From: Alphaproteobacteria bacterium
GTDB lineage: Bacteria > Pseudomonadota > Alphaproteobacteria > CACIAM-22H2
Direction: 5' to 3'
DNA: 64,000 nucleotides
Assembly: GCA_016793165.1 (NCBI GenBank)
Contig: JAEULA010000089.1
Coordinates: forward strand, 62,001 to 126,000
Made by a program: the position numbers and the translations under genes. The notes under the pieces are model-generated. The model did no database searches and was not told where the DNA came from. It saw only the letters and a program-made list of their open reading frames with translations. Below, piece by piece: positions 8,457 to 16,611 of the stretch. Within the stretch, counting starts at the first letter, position 1; the number at the start of each line of letters is the position of its first letter.

Positions 8457-9613
8457 GCGGCCTCCGGCCGGGCGCGCGCCTTGGCGCCGCGAAATCCGAG
8501 ATGCTGGGCGAGAAGCCGGCCCTGGACTTCGACGAATCTCTCGAACCGGAAGACGTCGTCGACCACGTGCTTGCCGTTGACGCCCATCGCGCGGCGCGCG
8601 GCCTCGTCGCCGGCGAGCCGCCGCAGCGCCGCGACCAGCGCGTCGATGTCCATGGGCGAGATCGCGATGCCGTTGGGGCGTGCCGGGTCGATCGCCTCGA
8701 TCGAGCCGTCCTCGTCGCCGCAGATGAACGGCACGCCGGCGGCGGCGGCCTCGAGCAGGCCGAGAGGCACGGCCTCGCCCAGCCCCGGGCCGCCCTTGGC
8801 GATGAGGATGGCGGCATCGGCGCAGGCATAGAGGAACGGCAGCGCGTCCTGCGGCACCAACCCGGCGAGGAAGACGCTGTCCTCGACGCCGTGGGCGCGC
8901 ACATGCGCCTCGATCGCCGCGCGATCGGGGCCGTCGCCGACGACGAGGTAGAGGAAGCGCGGATCCTTCATCCGCGCGAGCGCCTCGATCGTCTGCCGGT
9001 GCCCCTTGTTGTTGTTCGGCGGGCCGGCCATGTGCGCGACCGTCACGCAGACGAAGCGGTCGGAGATGTCGCCGATCGCGGGGAAGCGCTTCATCACCTC
9101 GGCGCGCGCCGCCGCGGCCGGGATCGGTCGGAAGAACGACACGTCGACCGGGTCGTAGAGCAGGCCGGTGGGCGGGATCTGCGGGTGGAATTTCGGCATG
9201 TTCGCGATGGTGTAGCGGCAGTCGGCCATCACCAGGTCGGCGCGCGCGAAGGCGAACTCGCGCCATCGCGGCAGGCTGCAGAGGATGTCGATGTTGTAGA
9301 CGTTGATCGCATAGGGCGTGCGGCGGAAGCGCCTCGCCGCCAGGCCGAGCCCCGCGAGATAGACGTGATTGACCATCACCGCGTCGAAGCGCTGCCCCGT
9401 CATCGTCGTCAGCGCGCGGACGACCGTGCTGGTCTTGCCGTCGAAGCCGAAGCGGCGGTCGACGAGGCCGCGCTCGGCGAACTTGTCCTGCTTGTCGATC
9501 GACAGCGCGAACACGTCGCAGCCCAGCGTCTTCAGGGCGCGTATCTGGTGCCGGCTGTAGGTGGCAATGCCGCCCACGCCTTCGATGTCGAAGCCTGCGT
9601 AGAAGATCTTCAT
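8453..9613 (-). CDS. Glycosyltransferase family 4 (386 aa)
   Basis: GT-B glycosyltransferase. The N-terminus MKIFYAGFDIEGVGGIATYS contains the glycine-rich acceptor-domain loop; the donor domain includes VTVAHMAGPPNNNKGHRQTI and the region GGPGLGEAVPLGLLEAAAAG, equivalent to the E-x7-E motif. The start at 9613 is the first good ATG, and the frame further upstream has no coding character. It sits between two paralogous methyltransferase genes, overlapping one by 4 nt and separated from the other by 97 bp. This suggests a duplicated methyltransferase-glycosyltransferase unit whose second glycosyltransferase was lost or never present. Confidence 0.85.
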   Translation of the reverse strand: MKIFYAGFDIEGVGGIATYSRHQIRALKTLGCDVFALSIDKQDKFAERGLVDRRFGFDGKTSTVVRALTTMTGQRFDAVMVNHVYLAGLGLAARRFRRTPYAINVYNIDILCSLPRWREFAFARADLVMADCRYTIANMPKFHPQIPPTGLLYDPVDVSFFRPIPAAAARAEVMKRFPAIGDISDRFVCVTVAHMAGPPNNNKGHRQTIEALARMKDPRFLYLVVGDGPDRAAIEAHVRAHGVEDSVFLAGLVPQDALPFLYACADAAILIAKGGPGLGEAVPLGLLEAAAAGVPFICGDEDGSIEAIDPARPNGIAISPMDIDALVAALRRLAGDEAARRAMGVNGKHVVDDVFRFERFVEVQGRLLAQHLGFRGAKARARPEAA

Positions 9614-9710
9614 CCTGCGGGCCGCCCGGAGCGGCGAGACGGGAGAACGGGCGATCCGCTCGGGTCATTCCCGGACGTCCCGGCCGCGCATGCCATGGTC
9701 GGCTCCCTGG

Positions 9711-10451
9711 TCATTTCGTCGCGACCGCCAGCAGGCACTGGCTGAAGACCGCGTCGCGACCGCTCTCGCCCGTCTCGATGGCGAGAATGAGGCGCATCGC
9801 GGCCCGCACGACCGGCCAGAGCAGCGCGCGGATCCGGCTCTTCAGCCCATGCACCGCCGGCGTGTCCTCGAAGCAGGCGACGCGCGCGAAGTCGCAGGCC
9901 CGCAGCAGCTGCTCGATCGACGCCCGCGTGAAGGCGTCGTTGGCGAGCATGTCCCAGTAGCGCATGCGGCCCGCGAAGATCGCCTCGGCATTGGGCACGT
10001 GCAGGATGAAGTGGCCGCCGGGCTTGAGCGCGCGGAACACCGCGTCGGCGATCGCCATCTGCTCGTTCTTGTCGAAGTAGTGGAACAGGTCGAACAGGAT
10101 GATCGCGTCCATGCTGCCCGGCGCGAGCTCGTCCAGCGCGGCGCGCAGGTCGCCCTGCCGCACCCCGGGGATCCCGAGCTCCTTCGCCGCCGCGACCTGC
10201 TCGGGGCTGGCGTCGACACCTGTGACATTCGTGTAGCCCAGGTTGCGCGCCGCCCAGACGATCGCGCCGTGGCCGCAGCCGAGGTCGAGGACCGCGGCGT
10301 CGCGGGCGGGCGGGAAGTGCTCGGCGACCAGGCGCTCGAGGAAGGCGCGCCGCCGGGCCAGCCCGTCGCGCGCGCCGGACACCGAAGTGTGCGTGCTCAC
10401 GTAGCGGGCGAGCAGTCGCGCGCGATAGTCGGGGGATCTCGAGTTGTCCAT
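9711..10451 (-). CDS. SAM-dependent class I methyltransferase, paralogue of 7719-8456 (246 aa)
   Basis: Same architecture and length as the methyltransferase at 7719-8456. Shared landmarks include LDLGCGHGA, ARNLGYTNVTGVDASPEQVA, GDLRAALDEL, the acidic FDLFHYFDKNEQ and LKPGGHFILHVPNAE. The N-termini differ more (YRARLLARYVSTHTSVSG here), which may reflect acceptor choice. It heads the minus-strand polysaccharide block, 78 bp after the convergently placed panE-like gene's stop in the same orientation, so it could share its transcript. Whether the two paralogues methylate different positions of the same glycan cannot be told from sequence. Confidence 0.85.
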   Translation of the reverse strand: MDNSRSPDYRARLLARYVSTHTSVSGARDGLARRRAFLERLVAEHFPPARDAAVLDLGCGHGAIVWAARNLGYTNVTGVDASPEQVAAAKELGIPGVRQGDLRAALDELAPGSMDAIILFDLFHYFDKNEQMAIADAVFRALKPGGHFILHVPNAEAIFAGRMRYWDMLANDAFTRASIEQLLRACDFARVACFEDTPAVHGLKSRIRALLWPVVRAAMRLILAIETGESGRDAVFSQCLLAVATK

Positions 10452-10529
10452 GGGGCGTGGCGGCTGGGGCGGGGAGGTATAGCAGCGACGCCGCGACGAG
10501 CAAGCACCGGGACGCCGCCGCGTCGGGCC

Positions 10530-11450
10530 TCAGGCTGCGGCGCGACCGGCCTCGTAGGCCTGAAGGTGGGCCCAGGCGACGCGCAGGATCGGGACGTCGA
10601 TGCCCGATGCGGCGGCGCGGCGCACGAGGTCGCCGAGCACATGCGCCCCTTCCGTGGGGCCGCCGCGCTCGACGTCGCGGAGCATGGAGGCGGCGAAGTT
10701 CGAGCCGGGCTCGGTCAGGCTCTTCTCGATCGAGCGCAGCACGGCCGGCGGCGTCGGGTGACCACTGGCCGTGGCCACGGCGCCGGCCTCGGCGATGCAG
10801 CGCCGCATCAGCCCGGCGCCGTCGTCGGTGGCCACGATGCGACCGACCGGCCCACGCAGCAGGCACGTCATCGCGGCGAGCGGCGCCAGCCGGACCCACT
10901 TGTCCCACAGGCCCTGGATCGGGTCGTCGATGAGTCGGGCCTGGACGTCCGTGCCGGCGAACTGCGCGGTCATCGTCCGCAGGCTCTCCGGGTGGCGGCC
11001 GCCGCGGCCGCCGTAGTCGAGGCCGTGGATGGTGTTGAGGTGCTTCACGACGCCGTCGGGCGTCAGCGTCGCGGCGATGTATGCGATGCCGCCGAGCACG
11101 CGTGCCGCGCCGAAGCGCGCATCGAGCACGTCCATGTGGCGGAGCCCGTTGAGCAGCGGCAGGACATGGGTGGCGGCGCCGACCGCCGGCGCGACGGCAT
11201 CCATTGCGGCGTCCAGGTCGTAGGCCTTGCACGAGAGCAGGACGAGGTCCCACCCCTCGTCGCGCGCCTCGGTGGCGACAGAGACCGGCACCGTGAAGCC
11301 GCCCTTCGGACTCTCGACAACGAGTCCCCGGGCGCGCAGCTGCTCGGCGCGACGCGGCCGCACGAGGAACGTCACGTCGGCGCCGGCCTGCACCAGCCGC
11401 CCGCCGAAATAGCCGCCCACGCCGCCGGCGCCCAGAATCAGAAGTCGCAT
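10530..11450 (-). CDS. panE: 2-dehydropantoate 2-reductase family (ketopantoate reductase, 306 aa)
   Basis: NADPH-dependent reductase of the ApbA/PanE family, classically reducing ketopantoate to pantoate in pantothenate synthesis. The N-terminal dinucleotide fold has GAGGVGGYFGGRL (about 7-19); LLSCKAYDLDAAM carries the mid-region Lys, LWDKWVRLAPLAAM the catalytic Lys region, and GGPTEGAHVLGDLV the C-terminal Glu. Length is normal. Many alphaproteobacteria have several PanE-like paralogues acting on other 2-keto acids, and no panB or panC is nearby, so the pantothenate role is only probable. It lies inside the polysaccharide region between ydcH and the methyltransferase block, all on the minus strand. 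Confidence 0.78.
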   Translation of the reverse strand: MRLLILGAGGVGGYFGGRLVQAGADVTFLVRPRRAEQLRARGLVVESPKGGFTVPVSVATEARDEGWDLVLLSCKAYDLDAAMDAVAPAVGAATHVLPLLNGLRHMDVLDARFGAARVLGGIAYIAATLTPDGVVKHLNTIHGLDYGGRGGRHPESLRTMTAQFAGTDVQARLIDDPIQGLWDKWVRLAPLAAMTCLLRGPVGRIVATDDGAGLMRRCIAEAGAVATASGHPTPPAVLRSIEKSLTEPGSNFAASMLRDVERGGPTEGAHVLGDLVRRAAASGIDVPILRVAWAHLQAYEAGRAAA

Positions 11451-11503
11451 CGATCCGCCCCGTCAGGTCTTCCTGGCGGCGGACCCTACCATGCGCGGCC
11501 GGC

Positions 11504-11698
11504 TCAGGCGGCGCCGGACAGCGGCGCGTGGAGCCGAGCGATCTGATCCTTGAGTTGCAGCTTCCGGCGCTTGAGCTCGCGGACGAGCATCTCGTCGGGA
11601 CGCGGCCGCTCCAGCTCGCCGTCGATCTCGGCCTGCAGCGCCGCATGCTCGCGACAAAGCTGGATCAGATACTCGCCGGACGAATTCGGACCCACCAT
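11504..11698 (-). CDS. DUF465/YdcH-family small protein (64 aa)
   Basis: Short, highly charged helical protein. Residues from about 12 to 55 (LCREHAALQAEIDGELERPR, then MLVRELKRRKLQLKDQIARL) show the heptad-like pattern of the YdcH/DUF465 family, whose members are 50-80 aa and of unknown function. I chose the start at 11698 because an AAGGAGG Shine-Dalgarno sequence lies six bases upstream; a longer upstream reading frame has no coding character. The gene is 53 bp upstream of panE in the same orientation. The long leader region to its right contains a 15-bp-arm hairpin that may lie in its 5' untranslated RNA. Confidence 0.8.
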   Translation of the reverse strand: MVGPNSSGEYLIQLCREHAALQAEIDGELERPRPDEMLVRELKRRKLQLKDQIARLHAPLSGAA

Positions 11699-11800
11699 CG
11701 ACGCCTCCTTCCCGATGCGCCGCCCTCGATCTCGGCAGGCAGTCTCGCGGGGGCGGCGTCCCGGACTGCGCGATCGGACACATCTCATCGTCGAGTGTTC

Positions 11801-11844
11801 GGGCCACGCCCTCGCCGAGGGGGGGGAGAGCGAGGGCGTGGCCC
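11801..11844. repeat. Perfect 15-bp inverted repeat with 14-nt G-rich loop
   Basis: Left arm 11801-11815 and right arm 11830-11844 are exact reverse complements (GGGCCACGCCCTCGC and its complement). The loop is nearly all purine on the plus strand (a run of nine G). It starts about 100 bp upstream of the ydcH-type start codon and would form a strong hairpin in a minus-strand leader RNA or in any plus-strand transcript. There is no flanking T tract on either side. Confidence 0.7.
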
Positions 11845-11967
11845 GCGGGTCGTGGGCGACGGTTGGAGTTCGGCCCTTGAAAAATCGCGGCACGTCCGGG
11901 GAGGGGGATCCAGCGTGGCCGCAGGCCAAGTCGACGACGACCCGATTTCGTTGCTGCTGCGCGCTCG

Positions 11968-11987
11968 GTTGGACGAATCGATCCAAC
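11968..11987. promoter_or_regulatory. Candidate operator: GTTGGA-N8-TCCAAC inverted repeat
   Basis: Six-base arms separated by eight bases, at the left edge of the AT-rich island and about 25 bp from the DnaA box. Size and spacing suit a dimeric regulator, but I do not recognise a known operator. Confidence 0.3.
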
Positions 11988-12010
11988 TCGACGACTCAAC
12001 TATAGAAATC

Positions 12011-12019
12011 TTATCCACA
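12011..12019 (+). promoter_or_regulatory. Perfect DnaA box (TTATCCACA)
   Basis: Exact match to the consensus high-affinity DnaA box, within the most AT-rich stretch of an otherwise very GC-rich window. I find no second strong box nearby, so this is not evidence of a replication origin. It may mark DnaA-responsive transcription of either flanking unit, or be chance. Confidence 0.45.
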
Positions 12020-12233
12020 ATCTAGGAGCGATAAAACAACATAGGCCCGCGACATTTCGGCTCACGGGGTCATGAATCTGTGATGCACCACAAAGAGTTG
12101 CCGAGACTCAAGCTGTTGATCAGCCTTCGGAATGGCGTCCGAAGCATCTCGGAGTCCAAATCCGTTTCGCCGCTGGGGCAATCTCGGCCATGAATCGCGC
12201 GCATGACTCGCGCGGCTTCGGGTCGGGAAATAG

Positions 12234-13511
12234 GTGCAACCCGCGAATCGTTCTGGGCTTGCTGGGCCGACGCCGATTCTCGACATTCCGCCGCCCCGCG
12301 CCCCAGGGCGCGCAACCTGCCGGACAACCGCCATTCACATCGTTCACGTCATCGCCTCGCTGGCTCGGCGAACCGGCGGCCCGGCCAAGGCCGCCGTCGA
12401 CATGGCGCGCGCGATCGCGCGTCGCGGCCACCGGGTGGAGATCCTCACCACCGATCGCGACGCCGAGTCCGACGAGGGGCTTGCCGCGGGCACGGTGCGC
12501 GAGGAGTCCGGCGTGACGCTGCGGGTCTTCGCCCAGGGCCAACCGCGCGCGTTCGCGACGTCCTGGCCCCTGATGCGAGCGTTGGGCCCCGCGGTGGGGC
12601 GGGCCGATGTCGTCCATCTCCACTCGCTCCATCTGTTCCATGTCTGGGCGACGGCTCGGGCCTGCCGGCGCCAGGGCAAGCCGTATCTGCTGCGACCGCA
12701 CGGCACGCTCGACCCGTTCATTCGCGCCCGGCGCCCCCTGGAAAAGCGCCTGCTCGGGATGCTGTTCCAGGACCGCGTGATCCGCGAGGCCGCGGCCCTG
12801 CATTGGACCGCGGCCGAGGAGGCGACGCTCGCCGCGCCGGCGACGTTCGGCACGCGCGGCGTCGTCGTCCCCAACGGGCTGGATCTCGCCGAATACGCGA
12901 CGCTGCCGCCGGCCGGGACCTTCCGGGCGAGCCGGCCCGAGATCGGCGACCGGCGCATCGTGCTGTTCCTGTCGCGGCTCAATTTCAAGAAGGGCCTCGA
13001 TCTGCTGATCCCGGCCTTCGCGCGCGTCGCGGGGCGTCGCGACGACGTGCATCTCGTCATCGCCGGCCCCGACGACGGCATGGCCGCGCCGGCGCGCGGC
13101 TGGATCGAGGCCCACGGCATCCGCGAGCGCGTCAGCTTCGTCGGCCAGCTCGCGGGCGCGGCGAAGCTTGCCGCCTTCCGCGACGCCGCGTGCTTCGCGC
13201 TGCCGTCCTATTCCGAGAACTTCGGGATCGCGGTCGTCGAGGCGATGGCCTGCGGCCTGCCCGTGTTGGTCTCGGACAAGGTCAACATCTGGCGCGAGAT
13301 CGCCGAAGCGGGCGGCGGCGAGGTGGCGACGACGACGGTCGAGGACGTCGCCGCGAAGCTCGACGCCCTGCTCGCGGATCCGGCGCGCGCGCGTGCGATG
13401 GGCGAGGCCGGGCGCGCACTTGCGACGCGGAACTACGACTGGAGCAAGATTGCCGAGCGTCTCGAGGCCGTGTATCGAGCGCTCGCCGACGGCACGGCGC
13501 TGCCGGAATGA
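12234..13511 (+). CDS. Glycosyltransferase family 4 (425 aa, GTG start)
   Basis: GT-B glycosyltransferase opening the plus-strand glycan operon. IHIVHVIASLARRTGGPAKA near residues 35-54 is the true beginning of the N-terminal domain; the donor domain has VLFLSRLNFKKGLDLLIPAF and the E-x7-E motif in SENFGIAVVEAMACGLPVLV. The GTG at 12234 is the furthest upstream start before an in-frame TAG and leaves an unusual Pro/Arg-rich leader of about 33 residues. No good Shine-Dalgarno sequence precedes it, and no ATG lies between it and the conserved domain, so the real start is uncertain. The stop overlaps the GT2 start (ATGA). Confidence 0.82.
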   Translation: MQPANRSGLAGPTPILDIPPPRAPGRATCRTTAIHIVHVIASLARRTGGPAKAAVDMARAIARRGHRVEILTTDRDAESDEGLAAGTVREESGVTLRVFAQGQPRAFATSWPLMRALGPAVGRADVVHLHSLHLFHVWATARACRRQGKPYLLRPHGTLDPFIRARRPLEKRLLGMLFQDRVIREAAALHWTAAEEATLAAPATFGTRGVVVPNGLDLAEYATLPPAGTFRASRPEIGDRRIVLFLSRLNFKKGLDLLIPAFARVAGRRDDVHLVIAGPDDGMAAPARGWIEAHGIRERVSFVGQLAGAAKLAAFRDAACFALPSYSENFGIAVVEAMACGLPVLVSDKVNIWREIAEAGGGEVATTTVEDVAAKLDALLADPARARAMGEAGRALATRNYDWSKIAERLEAVYRALADGTALPE

Positions 13512-14371
13512 CCAGACCCATGCTGCCGATCTCCGTCGTCATCCTCACGTTCAACGCGGCCGAGACTATCGGCGCGACGCTCGCGTCGGCGCGTGCGATC
13601 AGCGACGACGTCCACGTCGTCGACTCCGGCTCGACCGACGCCACGCTCGACATCGCGCGCGGCCACGGCGCGATCATCGCCTCGCATCCGTTCGAGAACT
13701 ACGGCGCGCAGCGCAACTGGGCGATCGACACGCTGCCGCTGCGGCACGACTGGCAGCTGCATCTCGACGCCGACGAGCGGGTGAGCGACGAACTCGCCGC
13801 CGAGCTCAAGGCGCTTTTGGCCGGCGAGGGGCCGCCCGCCGCGATCGCGGGCTACTACGTGCCGCGGCTCGTCCACTTCCATCGCCACCCGATCCGCCAC
13901 GGCGGCATGTGGCCGATCTACCACATGCGCCTGTTCCGCCGCGGCCGCGGTCGCTGCGAGGCGCGCAAGTACGACCAGCATTTCTACGTCGACGGCGCGA
14001 GCGCGCAGCTGCGCGGCCCGATGATCGACGACATCCGCCTGTCGCTCACCGAGTGGACCAACCGCCACAACCGCTGGGCCGACGCCGAAGTCGACGAGAT
14101 CCTCGCCCCGGCGGGCAGCGGCGTGATCCAGCCCGGGAAGGGCGACCCGGTCGCCGAGAAGCGCGCGCAGCGCTCGGGCTACTACAAGGCGCCGCTGTTC
14201 TGGCGCGCCTTCGCGCTGTTCCTCTACCGCTACGTCTGGAAGCGCGGCTTCCTCGACGGCCGCTGGGGCCTGATCTTCTTCGTGCTGCAGACCTTCTGGT
14301 TCCGCTTCCTGGTCGACGCGAAGCTCCACGAGCGACGCGAGCGCGAGGCCGGCCCGCGGGAGGCCGCATGA
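13508..14371 (+). CDS. Glycosyltransferase family 2, WaaE/KdtX-like (287 aa)
   Basis: Inverting GT-A enzyme. ISVVILTFNAAETIGATLAS is the N-terminal strand-loop, VVDSGSTDATLDIA the nucleotide-binding region, and WQLHLDADERVSDEL contains the DxD-type metal-binding motif. The overall arrangement, with YGAQRNWAID before the DADE motif, matches the WaaE-like group of LPS-core and exopolysaccharide glucosyl or galactosyl transferases. The C-terminus (FWRAFALFLYRYVWKRGFLD, then FFVLQTFWFRFLV) is hydrophobic and aromatic, suggesting membrane association. It overlaps both neighbours by 4 nt. Donor sugar unknown. Confidence 0.87.
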   Translation: MTRPMLPISVVILTFNAAETIGATLASARAISDDVHVVDSGSTDATLDIARGHGAIIASHPFENYGAQRNWAIDTLPLRHDWQLHLDADERVSDELAAELKALLAGEGPPAAIAGYYVPRLVHFHRHPIRHGGMWPIYHMRLFRRGRGRCEARKYDQHFYVDGASAQLRGPMIDDIRLSLTEWTNRHNRWADAEVDEILAPAGSGVIQPGKGDPVAEKRAQRSGYYKAPLFWRAFALFLYRYVWKRGFLDGRWGLIFFVLQTFWFRFLVDAKLHERREREAGPREAA

Positions 14372-15294
14372 CCGCCTGCCTCCTGTGCGGCGCCGATCAT
14401 TGGGACGTGGTCGAGCCGGTCGTGCGCGACAACCGCTTCGCCTCGCCGGGCGAATGGCGCGTGCGCGCATGCAAGTCCTGCGGGCTGTGGCAGACCGACC
14501 CGCTGCCGACCGACGCGCAGCTCATCGAGCTCTACGAGCGCCACTACAATTTCGGCGGCGAGGGCGAGACCGGCAGCACCTGGGCCAAGCTGCGCGCGGC
14601 CTTCTTCGCCTCGCCGCTCTACCGCCTGCTGCTGGCGGTCGACGGCGACGTGTCGTTCCACACGCTGCGCGGCGCCGGCCGGCTGCTCGACGTCGGCTGC
14701 AACGAAGGCCGCGGGCTCGAGATCTACGCCGGCAACGGCTTCGAGGCCGAGGGGCTCGAGCTCAACCGCGTCGCCGCCGACGCCGCGCGCAACAAGGGCT
14801 TCGTCGTCTACGGCGTGCCGATCGAGGAGCTGCAGCCGCGTGCACCCTACGACGTCGTCGTCCTCTCGAACGTGCTCGAGCACGCGCTCGACCCGCGCGC
14901 CATGCTCGCCGCCATCCGCCGCCATCTCGCGCCCGGCGGCCGGCTGTGCCTGAGCCTTCCCAACGCGGCGAGCGCGCTGCGCGCGCGTTTCGGCAAGGAC
15001 TGGATCAACTGGCACGTGCCGTTCCACATCACGCATTTCTCGGCCGAGCGGCTCTCGGCGCTGCTGGCGGAGAGCGGCTTCAGCGTCGCCGCGGTCCGCA
15101 ACGTCTCGCCCGCGCTGTGGTACGCGCAGTCGTGCATCGCGGCGCAGTTCCCCGACGAGCCGCGTCGCCAGCGCGATCCCAAGCGGGTGATCCCGCTGAT
15201 GCTCTGGGCGCTCACCGGCCTCGCGGCGCGGCGTGCCGCCTGGAACCGCAGCGGCCGCGGCGACTGCCTGGTGATCGAGGCGACGCGCGCATGA
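14368..15294 (+). CDS. Methyltransferase with N-terminal zinc ribbon (308 aa)
   Basis: Class I SAM methyltransferase of the Methyltransf_23 group. Cys4, Cys7, Cys35 and Cys38 (CLLC and CKSC) form an N-terminal zinc ribbon; motif I is GRLLDVGCNEGRGLEIYA near 100; VVLSNVLEHALDPRAML and HLAPGGRLCLSLPN are the post-motifs. This layout is common for methyltransferases in surface-glycan loci and resembles the first half of sugar C-methyltransferases, but the C-terminal domain of those enzymes is missing, so O-methylation of a sugar seems likelier. ATGA overlaps on both sides put it in the four-gene operon. Confidence 0.83.
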   Translation: MTACLLCGADHWDVVEPVVRDNRFASPGEWRVRACKSCGLWQTDPLPTDAQLIELYERHYNFGGEGETGSTWAKLRAAFFASPLYRLLLAVDGDVSFHTLRGAGRLLDVGCNEGRGLEIYAGNGFEAEGLELNRVAADAARNKGFVVYGVPIEELQPRAPYDVVVLSNVLEHALDPRAMLAAIRRHLAPGGRLCLSLPNAASALRARFGKDWINWHVPFHITHFSAERLSALLAESGFSVAAVRNVSPALWYAQSCIAAQFPDEPRRQRDPKRVIPLMLWALTGLAARRAAWNRSGRGDCLVIEATRA

Positions 15295-16487
15295 GGCTCC
15301 TGCTCCACGACTATTCGGGCCACGCCTTCCTGGTCCAGCTCGCCCGCCAGCTCGCGCGCGACGGCCACGAGGTGCTGCACGTTCATTTCCCCGGCTTCCA
15401 GACGCCCAAGGGCGTGCTCGAGCGCCGCCCGGACGACCCGCCCGGCTTCGAGACGCGCGGCCTGGCGCTGCCCGAGGCCTTTGCGAAGTACAGCTACGTG
15501 AAGCGGCTGCAGCAGGAGTTCGCCTACGGTCGCATGCTCGCGCGCACGATCGAGGACTGGAAGCCCGAGGTGGTGATCTCGGCGAACTCGCCCCTCGACC
15601 CGCAGCATCTCGCCTGGAAGGCGGCGCGCCGGATCGGCGTGCCGTTCGTCTTCTGGGTGCAGGACGTCTATTCGGTCGCGATCGCCAACATCCTGAAGCG
15701 CAAGCTGCCCGGCATCGGCCATCTCGTCGGGGCGCGCTACATCGCGCTCGAGAAGCGGCTGCTGCGCGGCTCGGCGCGCTCGATCGTGATCACCGACGAC
15801 TTCGTGCCGATCCTCGAGGATTGGGGCGTCGAGCGCGCGCGCATCGACGTCATCGAGAACTGGGCGCCGCGCGAGGAGCTGCCCAGCCAGCCGCGCGACA
15901 ACGCCTGGGCGCGCGAGCACGGCCTCGCCGGCAAGCTCGCCTTCATCTACTCGGGCACGATCGGCCTCAAGCACGACCCGGGCCTGCTGCTCGCGGTGGC
16001 GGAGGCGTTCAAGGAGCGCGCCGACACACGCGTCGTCGTGATCTCCGAGGGGCCGGCGATCGACTGGCTGCGCAGCAACGGCGCGCACCTGCCGAACCTG
16101 ACGCTGCTGCCGTTCCAGCCCTTCGCGCGCCTGCCCGAGGTCGTCGCATCGGCCGACGTGCTGATGGCGGTGCTCGATCCCGATGCCGGGATCTACTCGG
16201 TGCCGTCGAAGGTGCTGACCTATCTCTGCGCCGGCCGGCCGCTGCTGGTCTCGATGCCGCCCGAGAATCTCGCCTCGCGCATCCTGACGCGCGAGGAGGC
16301 CGGTCTCGTCGTGCCCGCGGGCGATCGCGCCGCCTTCGTCGCCGCCGCGCGGCGCCTCGCCGCAGATCCCGCCCTGCGCGAGCGCCTCGGCCGGAACGCC
16401 CTCGCCTACGCCGACCGCACCTTCGACATCGCCCGAGTCTCGGCCCGCGTCGCCGAGATCGCGCGACGCGCGAAGGCGGGAAGCTGA
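15291..16487 (+). CDS. Glycosyltransferase family 4, WbuB-like (398 aa)
   Basis: GT-B glycosyltransferase. The N-terminal domain has LLLHDYSGHAFLVQLARQLA and VISANSPLDPQHLAW with FVFWVQDVYSVAI, a pattern typical of WbuB-type transferases (N-acetylfucosamine or similar donors in O-antigen loci). The donor domain has LAFIYSGTIGLKHDPGLLL and the short PSKVLTYLCAGRPLL, which replaces the usual E-x7-E motif in this subgroup. It is the last gene of the plus-strand operon and begins with an ATGA overlap on the methyltransferase stop. Actual sugar specificity is not determined. Confidence 0.85.
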   Translation: MRLLLHDYSGHAFLVQLARQLARDGHEVLHVHFPGFQTPKGVLERRPDDPPGFETRGLALPEAFAKYSYVKRLQQEFAYGRMLARTIEDWKPEVVISANSPLDPQHLAWKAARRIGVPFVFWVQDVYSVAIANILKRKLPGIGHLVGARYIALEKRLLRGSARSIVITDDFVPILEDWGVERARIDVIENWAPREELPSQPRDNAWAREHGLAGKLAFIYSGTIGLKHDPGLLLAVAEAFKERADTRVVVISEGPAIDWLRSNGAHLPNLTLLPFQPFARLPEVVASADVLMAVLDPDAGIYSVPSKVLTYLCAGRPLLVSMPPENLASRILTREEAGLVVPAGDRAAFVAAARRLAADPALRERLGRNALAYADRTFDIARVSARVAEIARRAKAGS

Positions 16488-16492
16488 ACGAC

Positions 16493-16512
16493 GCGCGAGC
16501 TTCCGCGCTTTT
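16493..16512 (+). terminator. Possible intrinsic terminator after glycan operon
   Basis: GCGCG and CGCGC arms with a six-base loop, followed directly by TTTT, starting six bases after the GT4 stop. The stem is short, so efficiency is doubtful, but the position at the end of a four-gene operon is right. Confidence 0.4.
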
Positions 16513-16611
16513 CCCGTGTCGTCGGGTGACCGGGCCGTGGTCCGCGGATCGCCGTGTCGATCGGTCTGCCGGTCTCGCCGTCCAATCGGCTCGTCGCCTG
16601 ACGTCGCCGCC

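Larger units (their letters stand above)
11699..12233. other. 535-bp non-coding region between divergent genes
   Basis: I see no convincing protein or known RNA gene here. It is the least GC-rich part of the window, especially about 11995-12060. It contains a 15-bp-arm hairpin (11801-11844), a GTTGGA/TCCAAC inverted repeat (11968-11987), a perfect DnaA box (12011-12019), and a short CTTCGGA/TCCGAAG hairpin (12125-12144). It must hold the promoters for the ydcH-type gene to the left and for the four-gene glycosyltransferase operon to the right. An uncharacterised small RNA is possible. Confidence 0.6.

Noticed and set aside
12001..12060. AT-rich island with a DnaA box as a possible chromosome origin
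   Set aside because: Only one box, no cluster of boxes or origin-associated genes (hemE, parAB, dnaA, dnaN) nearby.
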